Positions 1-9,676 are shown, counted from the first letter of the stretch. The stretch is 64,000 nt of DNA from Microbispora sp. H11081 (GCF_012999535.1 NZ_JABBWV010000006.1:310001-374000); one strand, 5' to 3'. Made by a program: numbers and translations. The notes: a model not told the origin generated them from the sequence alone.

Positions 1-1198
<1,198 letters not shown>

Positions 1199-1212
1199 CG
1201 AAAGAAGGGACC

Positions 1213-2013
1213 ATGGGCTACCGGTCGTACGTGGCGGTCGGCGACAGCTTCACCGAAGGGCTCAACGACCCCCTCCCGGACGCGCCCCCTCCAGCGCCGG
1301 GGGAGGCGGTGCGCTACCGGGGCTGGGCCGACCGGGTCGCCGAGCGGCTCGCCGCGCTGGAGCCGGACTTCCGCTACGCCAACCTCGCGGTGCGGGGCAA
1401 GCTGATCGACCAGATCGTCGCCGACCAGGTGCCCGTGGCCGTCGGCCTGAAGCCGGACCTGATCAGCTTCTGCGCCGGCGGCAACGACCTCATCCGCCCC
1501 GGCAGCGACCCCGACGAGATGGCCAAGACGCTGGCCGCCGCCGTACGCGACCTGCGGGCCACGGGCGCGGACGTCGTGCTGTTCACCGGCACCGACCCCC
1601 GGGACACCCCGATCATGCGCCGGGTGCGGGGCAAGTTCGCGATCTTCTACCTGCACATCCGCTCGATCTCCGACCTGTACGGCTGCCATCTGGTGGACAT
1701 GTGGTCGATGCAGGGGCTGCGGGACTGGCGGGCCTGGAGCGGCGACCGGCTGCACATGAACGCCGAGGGCCACCGCCTGGTCGCCGCCCGCGTCCTGCAC
1801 GTGCTGGGCGTGCCCGGCGAGGACGACTGGCGCAAGACCTGGCCGCCACGGGAGAAGGTGGACCCGAGGGCCAAGCGGCGCGAGGACGTGCAGTGGCTCA
1901 GGGAGCACTTCGGCCCGTGGATCGGGCGGCGCCTTCGCGGCACGTCGTCCGGCGACGGCCTCCCGCCCAAGCGCCCTGGCCTCAGCCCGCTGCCCCCGAT
2001 TCCCTCTCCCTGA
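1213..2013 (+). CDS. SGNH/GDSL-family hydrolase
   Basis: A 266-residue esterase/lipase-like protein. Block I is VAVGDSFTEG at residues 6-15 (nucleophile Ser in GDSFTEG), block III is GGNDL near residue 94, and block V is DRLHMNAEGHRLVA with the catalytic Asp-x-x-His near residues 178-181. No signal peptide is visible, so it is probably cytoplasmic. The substrate cannot be read from sequence; relatives act on acyl or acetyl esters. The ATG follows GAAAGAAGGG, a usable ribosome binding site, 14 bases after aroQ. The last 40 residues are basic and Pro-rich with no recognisable domain. Confidence 0.88.
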   Translation: MGYRSYVAVGDSFTEGLNDPLPDAPPPAPGEAVRYRGWADRVAERLAALEPDFRYANLAVRGKLIDQIVADQVPVAVGLKPDLISFCAGGNDLIRPGSDPDEMAKTLAAAVRDLRATGADVVLFTGTDPRDTPIMRRVRGKFAIFYLHIRSISDLYGCHLVDMWSMQGLRDWRAWSGDRLHMNAEGHRLVAARVLHVLGVPGEDDWRKTWPPREKVDPRAKRREDVQWLREHFGPWIGRRLRGTSSGDGLPPKRPGLSPLPPIPSP

Positions 2014-2041
2014 CCCGGTCCCGCGCCGATCCGGCTACTAC

Positions 2042-2416
2042 GCCGGCGTATCGGCCGCGGCGACGTGCCCTGGCTGCTACGGGCTGGAGCGGCTGGCCTC
2101 CGGCGTCTACGCGGAATCGGGACTGCCGCCGTCCCGGGGACGGCAGGTGCTGTCCGCGGTGGAGGAGGCGGAGCGGCGTGTCGGCGCCTTCTACGGCGGC
2201 AGGCGAACCTCTCCCCGGATCCTCGCCTGCCTCAGCGACCGCTGCTCCCGCCGGATCGGCGGTGGCGGCGAACGGGGCGTCGCGGTGCTGAATCGCGCGG
2301 TCATGCTTTCGCCCGCGGGCGTGGACCCGGTGATCGCCTCCCACGAGATGTCGCACGTCGAACTGCACGCCAGGCTGGACTCGGGCGAGACCTTCGGAGC
2401 CGTCACGAGGATGTGA
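2042..2416 (+). pseudogene. remnant of a zinc-metalloprotease-like protein (HExxHxxxH motif)
   Basis: The frame reads continuously from about 2030, with CPGCYGLERLASGVYAESG, to a stop at 2416. It contains ILACLSDRCSRRIG and ends in SHEMSHVELHARL, a HExxHxxxH zinc motif 18 residues before the stop. No ATG and no ribosome binding site lie near its 5' end; the first possible start, GTG at 2147, is far inside the conserved-looking part. Proteins with such a motif normally continue well beyond it with the third ligand and helices. Both ends therefore look lost, and the 3' end abuts the dinG terminus. A short genuine protein starting at 2147 (89 residues) cannot be excluded. Confidence 0.5.
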
Positions 2417-2431
2417 TCCCGCCGGCTTCGC

Positions 2432-4459
2432 TCAGGAGCCGGCGGTGAGGCGGCGCAGCGCGTCGCGGACCTTCGCGGGGTCGGTGGTGCGCCAGAAGGG
2501 CGGCAGCGAGTTGAGCAGGAATCCGCTGTAGCGGGCGGTGGCGAGTCTCGGGTCGAGCACGGCGACCACGCCCCGGTCGTCCATGGAGCGCAGCAGCCGG
2601 CCCGCGCCCTGCGCCAGCAGCAGCGCGGCGTGGGTGGCCGCCACCGCCATGAAGCCGTTGCCTCCGGTGGCCGCCACATGCCGCTGCCTGGCCGAGGCGA
2701 GCGGGTCGTCGGGGCGAGGGAACGGGATCCTGTCGATGATCACGAGCGTCAGCGACGGGCCAGGCACGTCGACCCCCTGCCACAGGGACAGCGTGCCGAA
2801 CAGGCAGGTCGCGGGGTCGGCCGCGAACTGCTTGACGAGCTGCGAGGTCGAGTCGTCGCCCTGGCAGAGCAGCGGCACGTCCAGCCGCTCGCGCAGCGCC
2901 TCCGTGGCGGCCTTGGCGGCCCGCATGGAGGAGAAAAGGCCGAGCGTCCGGCCGCCGGCCGCCTCGACGAGCTCGGCGATCTCCTCGACGTACGCCTCGG
3001 GCAGGCCGTCGCGTCCTGGCTGGGGGAGTTGCGTGGCGACGTAGAGGATGCCGCGGCGCGGATGGTCGAACGGCGAGCCGACGTCGAGGCCGGTCCACTC
3101 GCCCGCGCGCAGGCCCCACTGGCGGGCCAGGCTGTCGAACGAGCCGCCGAGCGCGAGCGTGGCGCTGGTGAGGACGACGGTCCTGTCGCCGAACAGCTTG
3201 TCGCGCAGCATGCCGCCGACCGACAGCGGCGCGACCCGCAGCGTGGGGGGAACGCGCCCGCGCCCCTCGTCCAGCCAGACCACCTCGGCCCGGTGGACCT
3301 CCTCCTGCCCGGCGTCCGCCGCGGAGGCGTCATCGGTGTCCTCGGTCTCGTCCGCGGCCGCGGGGCCGAAGGCGTCGAGCATCCGCTGGGCGGTGTCGTG
3401 CACGTCGTCCAGCGCGGTGAAGGCGGCCTTGCGCAACCCGGCGTTCTCCGGGTCGTCCTTGTCCTTGTTGCGCGGCCCGAGCGCGGTGATGCAGGCGAAC
3501 GCGGCATCCCTGACCAGCGCGAGGGTCAGGCCGAGCGACTGCGGCAGCGTGTCGATCCGGCCGGGCGGCGCGGCGGCCAGCAGGGCGCGCAGGTCCTCTG
3601 CGGCCTCCTGCAGGCGGTCGGCGATGCCCTGCTCGACGAGCCTGCCCACCCGGCGTACGGCGAGGCCGACCGTGCTCTCCGACAGCTCCCCGGTGACCAC
3701 CGAGGTCACCCGGTCGACCAGCTCGTGCGCCTCGTCGACCACGACCACGTCGTGCTCGGGCAGGACCGCGAAGTCCTCCATCGCGTCGATCGCCAGCAGC
3801 GCGTGGTTGGTCACCACGACGTCGGCCTCGCCCGCGCGCTCCCGGGCGAGCTCGGCGAAGCAGTCGGCGCCGCTGGGGCACCGCTGCGCCCCCAGGCACT
3901 CCCTGGCCGTCACGGAGAACTGCCGCCAGGCCTGGTCGCTCACGCCGGGCACGATCTCGTCGCGGTCGCCGGTCTCTGTCTCGTTGGCCCACTCCTGGAC
4001 GCGCTGCACCATCCGGCCGGTGGCGCTGACCTCGCGGGGGTCGAAGAGCTGGTCCTCCTCGTCGTCGGGCATGCCCGCGGCCATCTTGTGGCGGCACAGG
4101 TAGTTGCGGCGGCCCTTCAGGATCGCGAACTCGGGGCGGTGCGGCAGCAGGCCCTCCAGCGCGTCGGCGAGCCGGGGCAGGTCGCGGTCCACCAGCTGGC
4201 GCTGCAACGCGATGGTGGCGGTGGACACCACCACGGCCTCGCCGCTCTCGGCGGCGTGCCTGATCGCGGGCACGAGGTAGGCCAGGGACTTGCCGGTGCC
4301 GGTGCCCGCCTGCACCGCGAGGTGCTCCTCGCTTTCGACGGCGTCGCGCACCGCCTGCGCCATCTTGACCTGGCCCGGCCGCTCGACGCCGCCCAGCGCG
4401 GTCACGGCGGTGGCGAGGAGCTCTTCGACTGGCGGCAGTTCCGGACGGTCCTTGGGCAC
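2432..4459 (-). CDS. dinG: DinG-family ATP-dependent DNA helicase (XPD-like, Fe-S)
   Basis: A 675-residue superfamily 2 5'-3' helicase of the DinG/XPD group, involved in resolving structured DNA and R-loops. Walker A is AGTGTGKS (residues 51-58), motif II is DEAH (242-245), and TNHALL lies at 217-222. Four cysteines at 122, 188, 194 and 200 have the spacing of the XPD/DinG 4Fe-4S cluster. The C-terminal RecA domain holds LTSATLALGGSF, LWQGVDVPG and a QGAGRLLRS motif VI. The GTG start at 4459 has a TAGCGT box six bases upstream and no ribosome binding site, which suggests a leaderless transcript. It is divergent from the next gene. Confidence 0.93.
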   Translation of the reverse strand: MPKDRPELPPVEELLATAVTALGGVERPGQVKMAQAVRDAVESEEHLAVQAGTGTGKSLAYLVPAIRHAAESGEAVVVSTATIALQRQLVDRDLPRLADALEGLLPHRPEFAILKGRRNYLCRHKMAAGMPDDEEDQLFDPREVSATGRMVQRVQEWANETETGDRDEIVPGVSDQAWRQFSVTARECLGAQRCPSGADCFAELARERAGEADVVVTNHALLAIDAMEDFAVLPEHDVVVVDEAHELVDRVTSVVTGELSESTVGLAVRRVGRLVEQGIADRLQEAAEDLRALLAAAPPGRIDTLPQSLGLTLALVRDAAFACITALGPRNKDKDDPENAGLRKAAFTALDDVHDTAQRMLDAFGPAAADETEDTDDASAADAGQEEVHRAEVVWLDEGRGRVPPTLRVAPLSVGGMLRDKLFGDRTVVLTSATLALGGSFDSLARQWGLRAGEWTGLDVGSPFDHPRRGILYVATQLPQPGRDGLPEAYVEEIAELVEAAGGRTLGLFSSMRAAKAATEALRERLDVPLLCQGDDSTSQLVKQFAADPATCLFGTLSLWQGVDVPGPSLTLVIIDRIPFPRPDDPLASARQRHVAATGGNGFMAVAATHAALLLAQGAGRLLRSMDDRGVVAVLDPRLATARYSGFLLNSLPPFWRTTDPAKVRDALRRLTAGS

Positions 4460-4677
4460 GGAAGAACGCTACCCGCTGCCACCGACATCCGGTGCGTGTC
4501 CGTCCCACCACATCCTGGCGTTCCAGAAACTCCCTCCCGGCTCGCGTGGCACACTGGAGTGTCAGTGCTCTCAAGGTCAACAGCGATCTACCCATTGAGG
4601 TCAAAAAGGGACAAAACGGGATATTTCGCGAGGGTTTCCCGAGATCGAGTGGACGGAAAAGGGCAGGTAAAGGCACT
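4460..4677. promoter_or_regulatory. divergent promoter region between dinG and the Tyr-rich gene
   Basis: This 218-base gap serves two outward-facing genes. On the minus strand TAGCGT (4466-4471) fits a -10 box for a leaderless dinG. Towards the plus gene there is a less GC-rich stretch at about 4570-4630 with a direct repeat AGGTCAA (4574-4580 and 4598-4604, 24 bp apart). I cannot assign a regulator to the repeat. Confidence 0.4.
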
Positions 4678-5901
4678 ATGTCTGCCATGTCGGAAGTTGT
4701 CCCACTGCCATCGTTCGGCGAGGTGTTCTTCGACGCGCGAGGCCAGGACCGTGTGCTCCGGGTCACGTGGCACGACGGCACATTGGTGCTGAGCCTGTGG
4801 CGGGGCGAGATGTGCACGGCGAGTTTCCGCATGCCCATGGACGACGTGGGACGGCTGATCGACACCCTGGACGAGGGTTTCGCCGAGGCGGGTGGTCCGG
4901 AGCAGGACGCGGGAACGGGTCCCTTCCCCCAGCAGGGGGCGGCGGGCCAGGAGGGCTACGCCCCTCAGGCGGCCTACCCCGCGCCTCCGCAGGACCAGGC
5001 GCAGGACCCCTACGCCACCCAGGTCCACGACCCGTACGCCACGCAGGTCCACGACGCGTACGCGGCCGACACCCCTGAGGGGTACCCGGCGCGCGTCCAG
5101 GACGCCTACGCCGGGCAGCCCGGTGACGGGTACGCGCCCCAGGACCCCTACGGCACGCCCCGCGGCGCGCCCCAGGACCCGTACGGCCAGGCCAGGGACG
5201 GGTACGCCGCCGACGGCCACGCTTCCGCCCCCGACGCCTACGGCAGGGCCCGCGACGAGTACGCGTACGGGGAGAACGGCTACGCGCAGGCGGACGACGG
5301 CTACGGTCGCGGGAGGCGGGACGCCGGGTTCCCCGAGCCCGCCGGGCACGCCGACCACGAGTACCCGGACTACCCGGACTATCCGGACTACCCGGGGACG
5401 GGGCAGTACGCCCGCCCGCCCGTGCCGCCGCCCGCCCCGGCCCCCGAGGCCTACCCCGCGCCCGCCGCGCTCGGCCCCAACGACGTCCTCGTGGCCCGCG
5501 GCACACCGCCCACCCAGGACCGCCTCGTCGCGTCGTCGGCCCCCCACCTTGGTCCCCAGACCGGCGCCCACGCGCCGTACCCTTCCGCCGCGCAGCAGGT
5601 TCCGGTGGACCCCAGCGACCCGCTCGGGCTCGGCGGGGTCCGGCATCACGCCAACGAGGCCTATCCCCACGAGGCCTATCCCAACGAGGTCTACGGCAAC
5701 GAGGCCTACGGCGGCGAGCCGCCGATCTACACCACGGGCGAGCGCCTGCGGCCCGACCAGTGGCCGGGCGGCCAGGCCTCCGACCCGCGCGCGGAGCACG
5801 AGCGCCGCGCGGGGCGCCGGGCGGCACAGCCAGCCCCGGACTCTCCGATCCCCTGGGCGGACGATAACGGGGACGGCTGGGAGGGTTCCCGGGGCTGGTG
5901 A
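4678..5901 (+). CDS. protein with small N-terminal domain and long Tyr/Pro/Asp-rich disordered tail
   Basis: A 407-residue protein of unknown function. Residues 1-70 look folded, with alternating beta-like strands (VLRVTWHDGTLVLSLWRGEM). From about residue 75 to the end it is low complexity, rich in Tyr, Pro, Asp, Ala, Gly and Gln. It carries recurring DPYATQVH, DAYAxxx, QDPYG and DGYAxDGY units, three PDY triplets (5370-5390) and EAYPHEAYPNEVYGNEAYGG near the C-terminus. No signal peptide or membrane segment is seen. I chose ATG 4678; ATG 4687 is also possible and longer starts reach into the promoter. The tail resembles sticker-and-spacer tails of condensate-forming proteins, but that is inference. 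Confidence 0.75.
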   Translation: MSAMSEVVPLPSFGEVFFDARGQDRVLRVTWHDGTLVLSLWRGEMCTASFRMPMDDVGRLIDTLDEGFAEAGGPEQDAGTGPFPQQGAAGQEGYAPQAAYPAPPQDQAQDPYATQVHDPYATQVHDAYAADTPEGYPARVQDAYAGQPGDGYAPQDPYGTPRGAPQDPYGQARDGYAADGHASAPDAYGRARDEYAYGENGYAQADDGYGRGRRDAGFPEPAGHADHEYPDYPDYPDYPGTGQYARPPVPPPAPAPEAYPAPAALGPNDVLVARGTPPTQDRLVASSAPHLGPQTGAHAPYPSAAQQVPVDPSDPLGLGGVRHHANEAYPHEAYPNEVYGNEAYGGEPPIYTTGERLRPDQWPGGQASDPRAEHERRAGRRAAQPAPDSPIPWADDNGDGWEGSRGW

Positions 5902-5949
5902 GAGGCTCCGGTCAAGTGGGGTTCCAACTGTAAGTAATCTCGCTGTCTG

Positions 5950-7539
5950 ATGGACACGTCAACAGCACTGCAGTTCCTCCTACTCCCGGCCGGCGCTCTC
6001 TGCGTCGCCGCCCTGGCCGCGTGGCGCGGCTGGTCGGCCCCGTTGCTCCTGGTGCTGGCCGGGCTGGCCGCGTCCTACCTGCCGGGGATTCCCGACTACA
6101 GCCTCGATCCGCACATCGTCCTGGTGGTCTTCCTGCCGCCGATGCTGTACTCGGCGGCACTGGACAGCTCGTACCTGCGGCTGCGCGACGCCGCCAGGCC
6201 CGTCGGCCTCCTGGCCGTCGGTCTCGTCCTGGTGACTACGGTGGTGGTCGGCTTCGTCGCGCACGCGATCATCCCCGATCTCCCGCTCGCCGCGGCCTTC
6301 GCGCTCGGCGCGATCGTCGCGCCTCCCGACGCGGTGTCGGCGGTCGCCATCGGGCGCAGGCTCGGCCTGCCGAGACGCGCGCTGACGATCCTCGTGGGCG
6401 AGAGCCTGTTCAACGACGCCACCGCGCTGACCGCCTACCGGGTCGCGGTCGGGGCGGTGGCCGGCGCCGCCGCCGGACTGCTCGACATCGGCGGGCAGTT
6501 CCTCCTGGCCGCCGGCCTCGGCGTGGCGATCGGCCTCGTCATCGCCTACCTGTCCGGGCTCGCGCTGCGGCGGCTCGGCGACCCGCTGATCGCCAACGGC
6601 GTCTCGCTGCTCGTGCCGTACGCCGCCTATCTCGCGGCCGAGGCCGTGCACGCCTCGGGCGTGATCGCCGTCGTGATCGTCGGCATCTATCTGGGCCACC
6701 AGCTCAGCCGGACGACGTACGGCACGCGGCTGCTGTCGGGCGCGGTCTGGAAGGTCGTCGACATGGTGCTGGAGTCGATCGTGTTCGCCCTGATCGGACT
6801 GCAGTTGCGCCCGATCGTGGCGGGGCTGGACGGTCAGCGGCCCGCGGAGCTGGCGACGTACGCGGTCGTGCTGTTCCTGGTGGTCGTCCTCGTGCGGATC
6901 GCCTGGGTGCCGCCCAGCACCTATCTGCCCCGGATGCTGTCGAAGAGAGTGCGCGCACGGGAGCCCAAGACCCCGTCCTGGCAGAACGTGACGCTGACGA
7001 GCTGGGCGGGGATGCGCGGGGTGGTGTCGCTGGCCGCGGCCTTCGCGCTGCCCGAGCAGTTCCCCCAGCGCAACCTGCTGCTGTTCCTGACGTTCACGAT
7101 CGTCGTGGGCACGCTGATCGTCCACGGCCTGTCGTTCCCGTGGCTGATCAGGCGGCTGGGCGTGTCCACCGCCGCGGAGCGCTACGGCGACGACCTCGCG
7201 GAGGCGGGCGCCCAGCAGGCCGCGGCGGCCGCGGCCCTGGCGCGGCTCGAAGAGCTCACCGCCGACGGCGTGCTGGACGTGCACGAAGAGGTGGTCGAGC
7301 AGTTGCGCGGCCGCGCCGAGCGCCGGGCCATGCACGCCTGGGAGAGGCTCGGCGGCGGCACCGGCCCCGAGGGCGAGGAGACGCCCGCCTCGCTCTACCG
7401 GCGGCTGCGCCGGGAGATGCTCGCCGCGGAACGCGAGGTGTTCGTACGGATGCGGGACGAGCGGCGCATCGACGACGAGGTGCTCCACCGGGTCATGCAG
7501 GAGCTCGACTTCGAGGAGGCGGCACTCGAACGCGGCTGA
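5950..7539 (+). CDS. CPA1-family Na+/H+ antiporter
   Basis: A 529-residue membrane protein exchanging Na+ (or K+) for protons. It has about 12 hydrophobic segments over residues 1-400, including the ion-site motif GAIVAPPDAVSAVAIG (the Pro-Asp of CPA1 exchangers), then GESLFNDATALTAYRVAVG with the Asn-Asp pair, and SWAGMRGVVSLAAAFALP with the conserved Arg. Residues about 415-529 form a hydrophilic, Ala/Glu/Arg-rich, probably helical cytoplasmic tail, as in bacterial NhaP/YjcE proteins. The ATG has no clear ribosome binding site; TAATCT (5935-5940) lies nine bases upstream. Confidence 0.92.
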   Translation: MDTSTALQFLLLPAGALCVAALAAWRGWSAPLLLVLAGLAASYLPGIPDYSLDPHIVLVVFLPPMLYSAALDSSYLRLRDAARPVGLLAVGLVLVTTVVVGFVAHAIIPDLPLAAAFALGAIVAPPDAVSAVAIGRRLGLPRRALTILVGESLFNDATALTAYRVAVGAVAGAAAGLLDIGGQFLLAAGLGVAIGLVIAYLSGLALRRLGDPLIANGVSLLVPYAAYLAAEAVHASGVIAVVIVGIYLGHQLSRTTYGTRLLSGAVWKVVDMVLESIVFALIGLQLRPIVAGLDGQRPAELATYAVVLFLVVVLVRIAWVPPSTYLPRMLSKRVRAREPKTPSWQNVTLTSWAGMRGVVSLAAAFALPEQFPQRNLLLFLTFTIVVGTLIVHGLSFPWLIRRLGVSTAAERYGDDLAEAGAQQAAAAAALARLEELTADGVLDVHEEVVEQLRGRAERRAMHAWERLGGGTGPEGEETPASLYRRLRREMLAAEREVFVRMRDERRIDDEVLHRVMQELDFEEAALERG

Positions 7540-7544
7540 TCGGG

Positions 7545-7598
7545 CTCGGGACGCTCAGGACGCTCGGGACGCTCAGGACGCTCGGGACGCTCAGGACA
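7545..7598. repeat. 9/18-bp minisatellite between convergent genes
   Basis: Six consecutive 9-mers alternate CTCGGGACG and CTCAGGACG, making three 18-bp units. The last is imperfect (CTCAGGACA). The array starts just after the antiporter stop and runs into the last codons of the zinc-finger gene, whose stop is at 7591-7593. It is not palindromic and so does not look like a hairpin terminator. Confidence 0.9.
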
Positions 7599-7860
7599 CG
7601 GTCTGGCCCAGGCGCTGGTCCACGAAGCACCAGCGCCAGTCCTCGCCCGGCTCGAACGAGCGCACCACCGGGTGGCCGGTCTCCTTGAAGTGGGCGGTGG
7701 CGTGCTTGCCGGGAGAGGAGTCGCAGCAGCCGATGTGACCGCACTCCAGGCACTTGCGCAGGTGGACCCATCGCATGCCGCGCTCCAGGCACTCCTGGCA
7801 GCCTTCCGGCGTGAGCGGCTCGTGGTCGGTGGTCACGAGCATGTGTTCGCAGTTACCCAT
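7591..7860 (-). CDS. UBP-type zinc finger protein
   Basis: An 89-residue protein that is essentially one zf-UBP domain. The Cys/His series is complete: C4 and H6, CQEC at 21-24, CLECGHIGCCDS at 37-48, then KHATAHF and ETGHPVV. The domain binds ubiquitin C-termini in eukaryotes; in actinobacteria its stand-alone form has no established role, so function is open. The ATG at 7860 begins MGNCEHM; longer readings run into non-coding sequence. Its 3' end overlaps the minisatellite, so copy-number changes there could alter the last residues. Confidence 0.9.
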   Translation of the reverse strand: MGNCEHMLVTTDHEPLTPEGCQECLERGMRWVHLRKCLECGHIGCCDSSPGKHATAHFKETGHPVVRSFEPGEDWRWCFVDQRLGQTVS

Positions 7861-7981
7861 GCCGCAGATGCTACGGCGCTCGGCCGGGTGACCGGCGCCT
7901 CCCGGTCGCGGGGCCGCTCGCACCGAACCTCTACGAAGTGCCCATCCGAATCTGCACACGGCCTCCGTAGGTTGATGGGCC

Positions 7982-8695
7982 ATGACGATGGCGCACACCG
8001 GCGGTTTCACCTCCTGGCTGCACGACTTCGAGGGCGCGGCGCTGCTGCGGCGCACCTGGGGCGACCCGGACTGGAGCGCGGGAGCGCGGCTGGCGCCCGC
8101 CCTCGTACGCAGCCTTCAGCGGTTCCAGGTGGGGGAGGACGGCGACGGCGCCCGCCTCCTGGACAAGGCGCGCCGGGCGGGCGACCCCGTGTACGCGGAG
8201 GCGGTCCGCCTGTTCGTGGCGGAGGAGCGGGAGCACGCCCGCCTGCTCGGCCTGCTCCTGGAGTCGGCGGGCGCCACGACGATCTCCGGTCACTGGACCG
8301 ACGCCGTCTTCGTCCGGCTGCGGCGGCTCCTCGGGCTGCGCACGGAGCTGATGGTCCTGATGCTCGCCGAGGTCGTCGCGCTCGGCTACTACCGCGCGGT
8401 GCGCGACGGCGTCGGCGACCTCCTCGCCTCGGAGGTCGCGGGCCGGATCCTCGCCGACGAACTGCGCCACGTGCCCTTCCACCGGGACCGGCTGCGGCGG
8501 TCCTTCCTGAGATCGTCCCCGTTACCGCGGACGGTCGCCAGGGCCGTGTGGTGGTGGCTGCTGGCGGGCGTGCTGACGGTCGTCGTGCTGGGCCACGGCG
8601 ACGCGCTGCGCGCGGCGGGAGTGTCGCGCACCGCCTTCGTCCGCGAGGTCGCGGGGTACTTCCGCGGGGTCGTCGCCGAGGTCATGGCGCGGTGA
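7982..8695 (+). CDS. ferritin-like diiron protein with C-terminal membrane segment
   Basis: A 237-residue protein whose motifs fit a four-helix ferritin-like diiron site: Glu52, E81-E82-x-x-H85 (EEREH), Glu130 (LMLAEVVALGYYR) and D159-E160-x-x-H163 (ADELRH). Residues about 188-206 (AVWWWLLAGVLTVVVLG) form a hydrophobic helix, so the protein is probably tethered to the membrane. An oxidase, hydroxylase or iron-handling role is possible; the substrate cannot be read. The ATG at 7982 follows TAGGTT by eight bases and lacks a ribosome binding site; ATG 7988 is an alternative. Confidence 0.75.
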   Translation: MTMAHTGGFTSWLHDFEGAALLRRTWGDPDWSAGARLAPALVRSLQRFQVGEDGDGARLLDKARRAGDPVYAEAVRLFVAEEREHARLLGLLLESAGATTISGHWTDAVFVRLRRLLGLRTELMVLMLAEVVALGYYRAVRDGVGDLLASEVAGRILADELRHVPFHRDRLRRSFLRSSPLPRTVARAVWWWLLAGVLTVVVLGHGDALRAAGVSRTAFVREVAGYFRGVVAEVMAR

Positions 8696-8713
8696 GGGAG
8701 GGGACGGCGCGGG

Positions 8714-8800
8714 GCCCGGCTCCGGTTTCCGGCGGCGAGGGGGCCCGGCTCCGGTTTCCGGCGGCGAGGGGACTCGGCTCCGGTTTCCGGCGGCGCGGGC
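8714..8800. repeat. 29-bp tandem repeat, three copies, plus degenerate copies to about 8880
   Basis: Three copies begin at 8714, 8743 and 8772 with an exact period of 29 bp. Each carries the core GGCTCCGGTTTCCGGCGGCG. Beyond 8800 the pattern decays into related pieces, including the perfect 12-bp palindrome GGTTCCGGAACC at 8810-8821 and CCCGGTTCCGGATTCC near 8850. The array fills the space between the ferritin-like gene and the lipoprotein gene. No open frame of note crosses it. Confidence 0.9.
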
Positions 8801-8899
8801 GGAGGGAGCCGGTTCCGGAACCAGCGGGCGGAGGGCCGTGAACGGGAGCCCGGTTCCGGATTCCGCGGCGGCGGGCGGTGGTTGGGTAGGGTGATCGGC

Positions 8900-9265
8900 A
8901 TGCGACTCCTCCCGCTCGCCGCCGCAGGCGCGGCCGCCGTCCTGCTCGCCTCCGGCTGCGCGACCGTGGACAAGGCCCAGTCGTGCGCAGAGGCGACGCA
9001 GCTGATCAGCCGGACGGTCAGCGAGATCGGCAAGGCCGTCAGCGACCCCGCCACCATGCAGCGGAAGATCGAGGAGGGCGCGACAGGGCTGGAGGACATG
9101 GCGAACAAGGCCGCCGACACCACGCTCAGGGACGCGCTCCAGGGGCTCGCCGACAGTCTGCAGAAGCTCAACGTCGACGACGCCAACGCGGCGGTGGACG
9201 CGGCGCAGAAGGTCGCCACCGACGGCGCGACCTATCTGCGCCAGGCCGGCGAGGCCTGCCTCTAG
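8900..9265 (+). CDS. small secreted lipoprotein
   Basis: A 121-residue lipoprotein. The N-terminus MRLLPLAAAGAAAVLLASGC is a type II signal peptide with lipobox LASG-C. The mature part is mainly amphipathic helix (EATQLISRTVSEIG, DALQGLADSLQKLN) with one Cys near each end (SCAEA and GEACL). Function is unknown. I chose ATG 8900; TAGGGT (8887-8892) lies seven bases upstream, fitting a leaderless start, and the longer GTG/TTG readings would bury that box. The gene stands alone between a tandem repeat and the DUF202 pair. Confidence 0.85.
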   Translation: MRLLPLAAAGAAAVLLASGCATVDKAQSCAEATQLISRTVSEIGKAVSDPATMQRKIEEGATGLEDMANKAADTTLRDALQGLADSLQKLNVDDANAAVDAAQKVATDGATYLRQAGEACL

Positions 9266-9340
9266 CCTCCACGGGCCGGGGAGACGGTAATGGCAACCCC
9301 GACAAGGCGAGGGGAAAAGGGGCGAAAATAGCGTTCTCGT

Positions 9341-9676
9341 ATGGAAGAGAACGAACCAGACCCTCGTTTCGTCCTCGCCAACGAGCGTACGTTTCTCACC
9401 TGGATCACCACCTCGCTCGCGCTGAGCGCGGGCGGCATCGGCATCGCGGTCGTCCCCGAACACGTCTTCGTGCCGTGGGTGCGCACTCTGCTCGCCGTCG
9501 TGCTCGTGCTGCTGTCCGCCGTGGCCGCAGGCTCGGCCTATCCCCGCTGGCGGCACATCGACCGGGCGCTCCGGCAGGACCGCGCGCTTCCGCCGCCCGC
9601 CCTGGCCCCCGTGTTCGGGTTCGGCGTGGCGGCGGTCGCCGTACTCGCCCTCGTCCTGGTCCTCCTGGCGAGGTGA
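9341..9676 (+). CDS. DUF202 (YidH-type) membrane protein, first of a pair
   Basis: A 111-residue membrane protein with the DUF202 signature LANERTFLTWITTSLAL at residues 12-28 and three hydrophobic segments (about 23-41, 46-64, 88-109). The role of the family is unknown. Its stop overlaps the GTG start of the next gene, another DUF202 protein, so the two are translationally coupled and may form a heteromer. TAGCGT (9329-9334) lies six bases before the ATG, again a leaderless-type start. Confidence 0.88.
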   Translation: MEENEPDPRFVLANERTFLTWITTSLALSAGGIGIAVVPEHVFVPWVRTLLAVVLVLLSAVAAGSAYPRWRHIDRALRQDRALPPPALAPVFGFGVAAVAVLALVLVLLAR

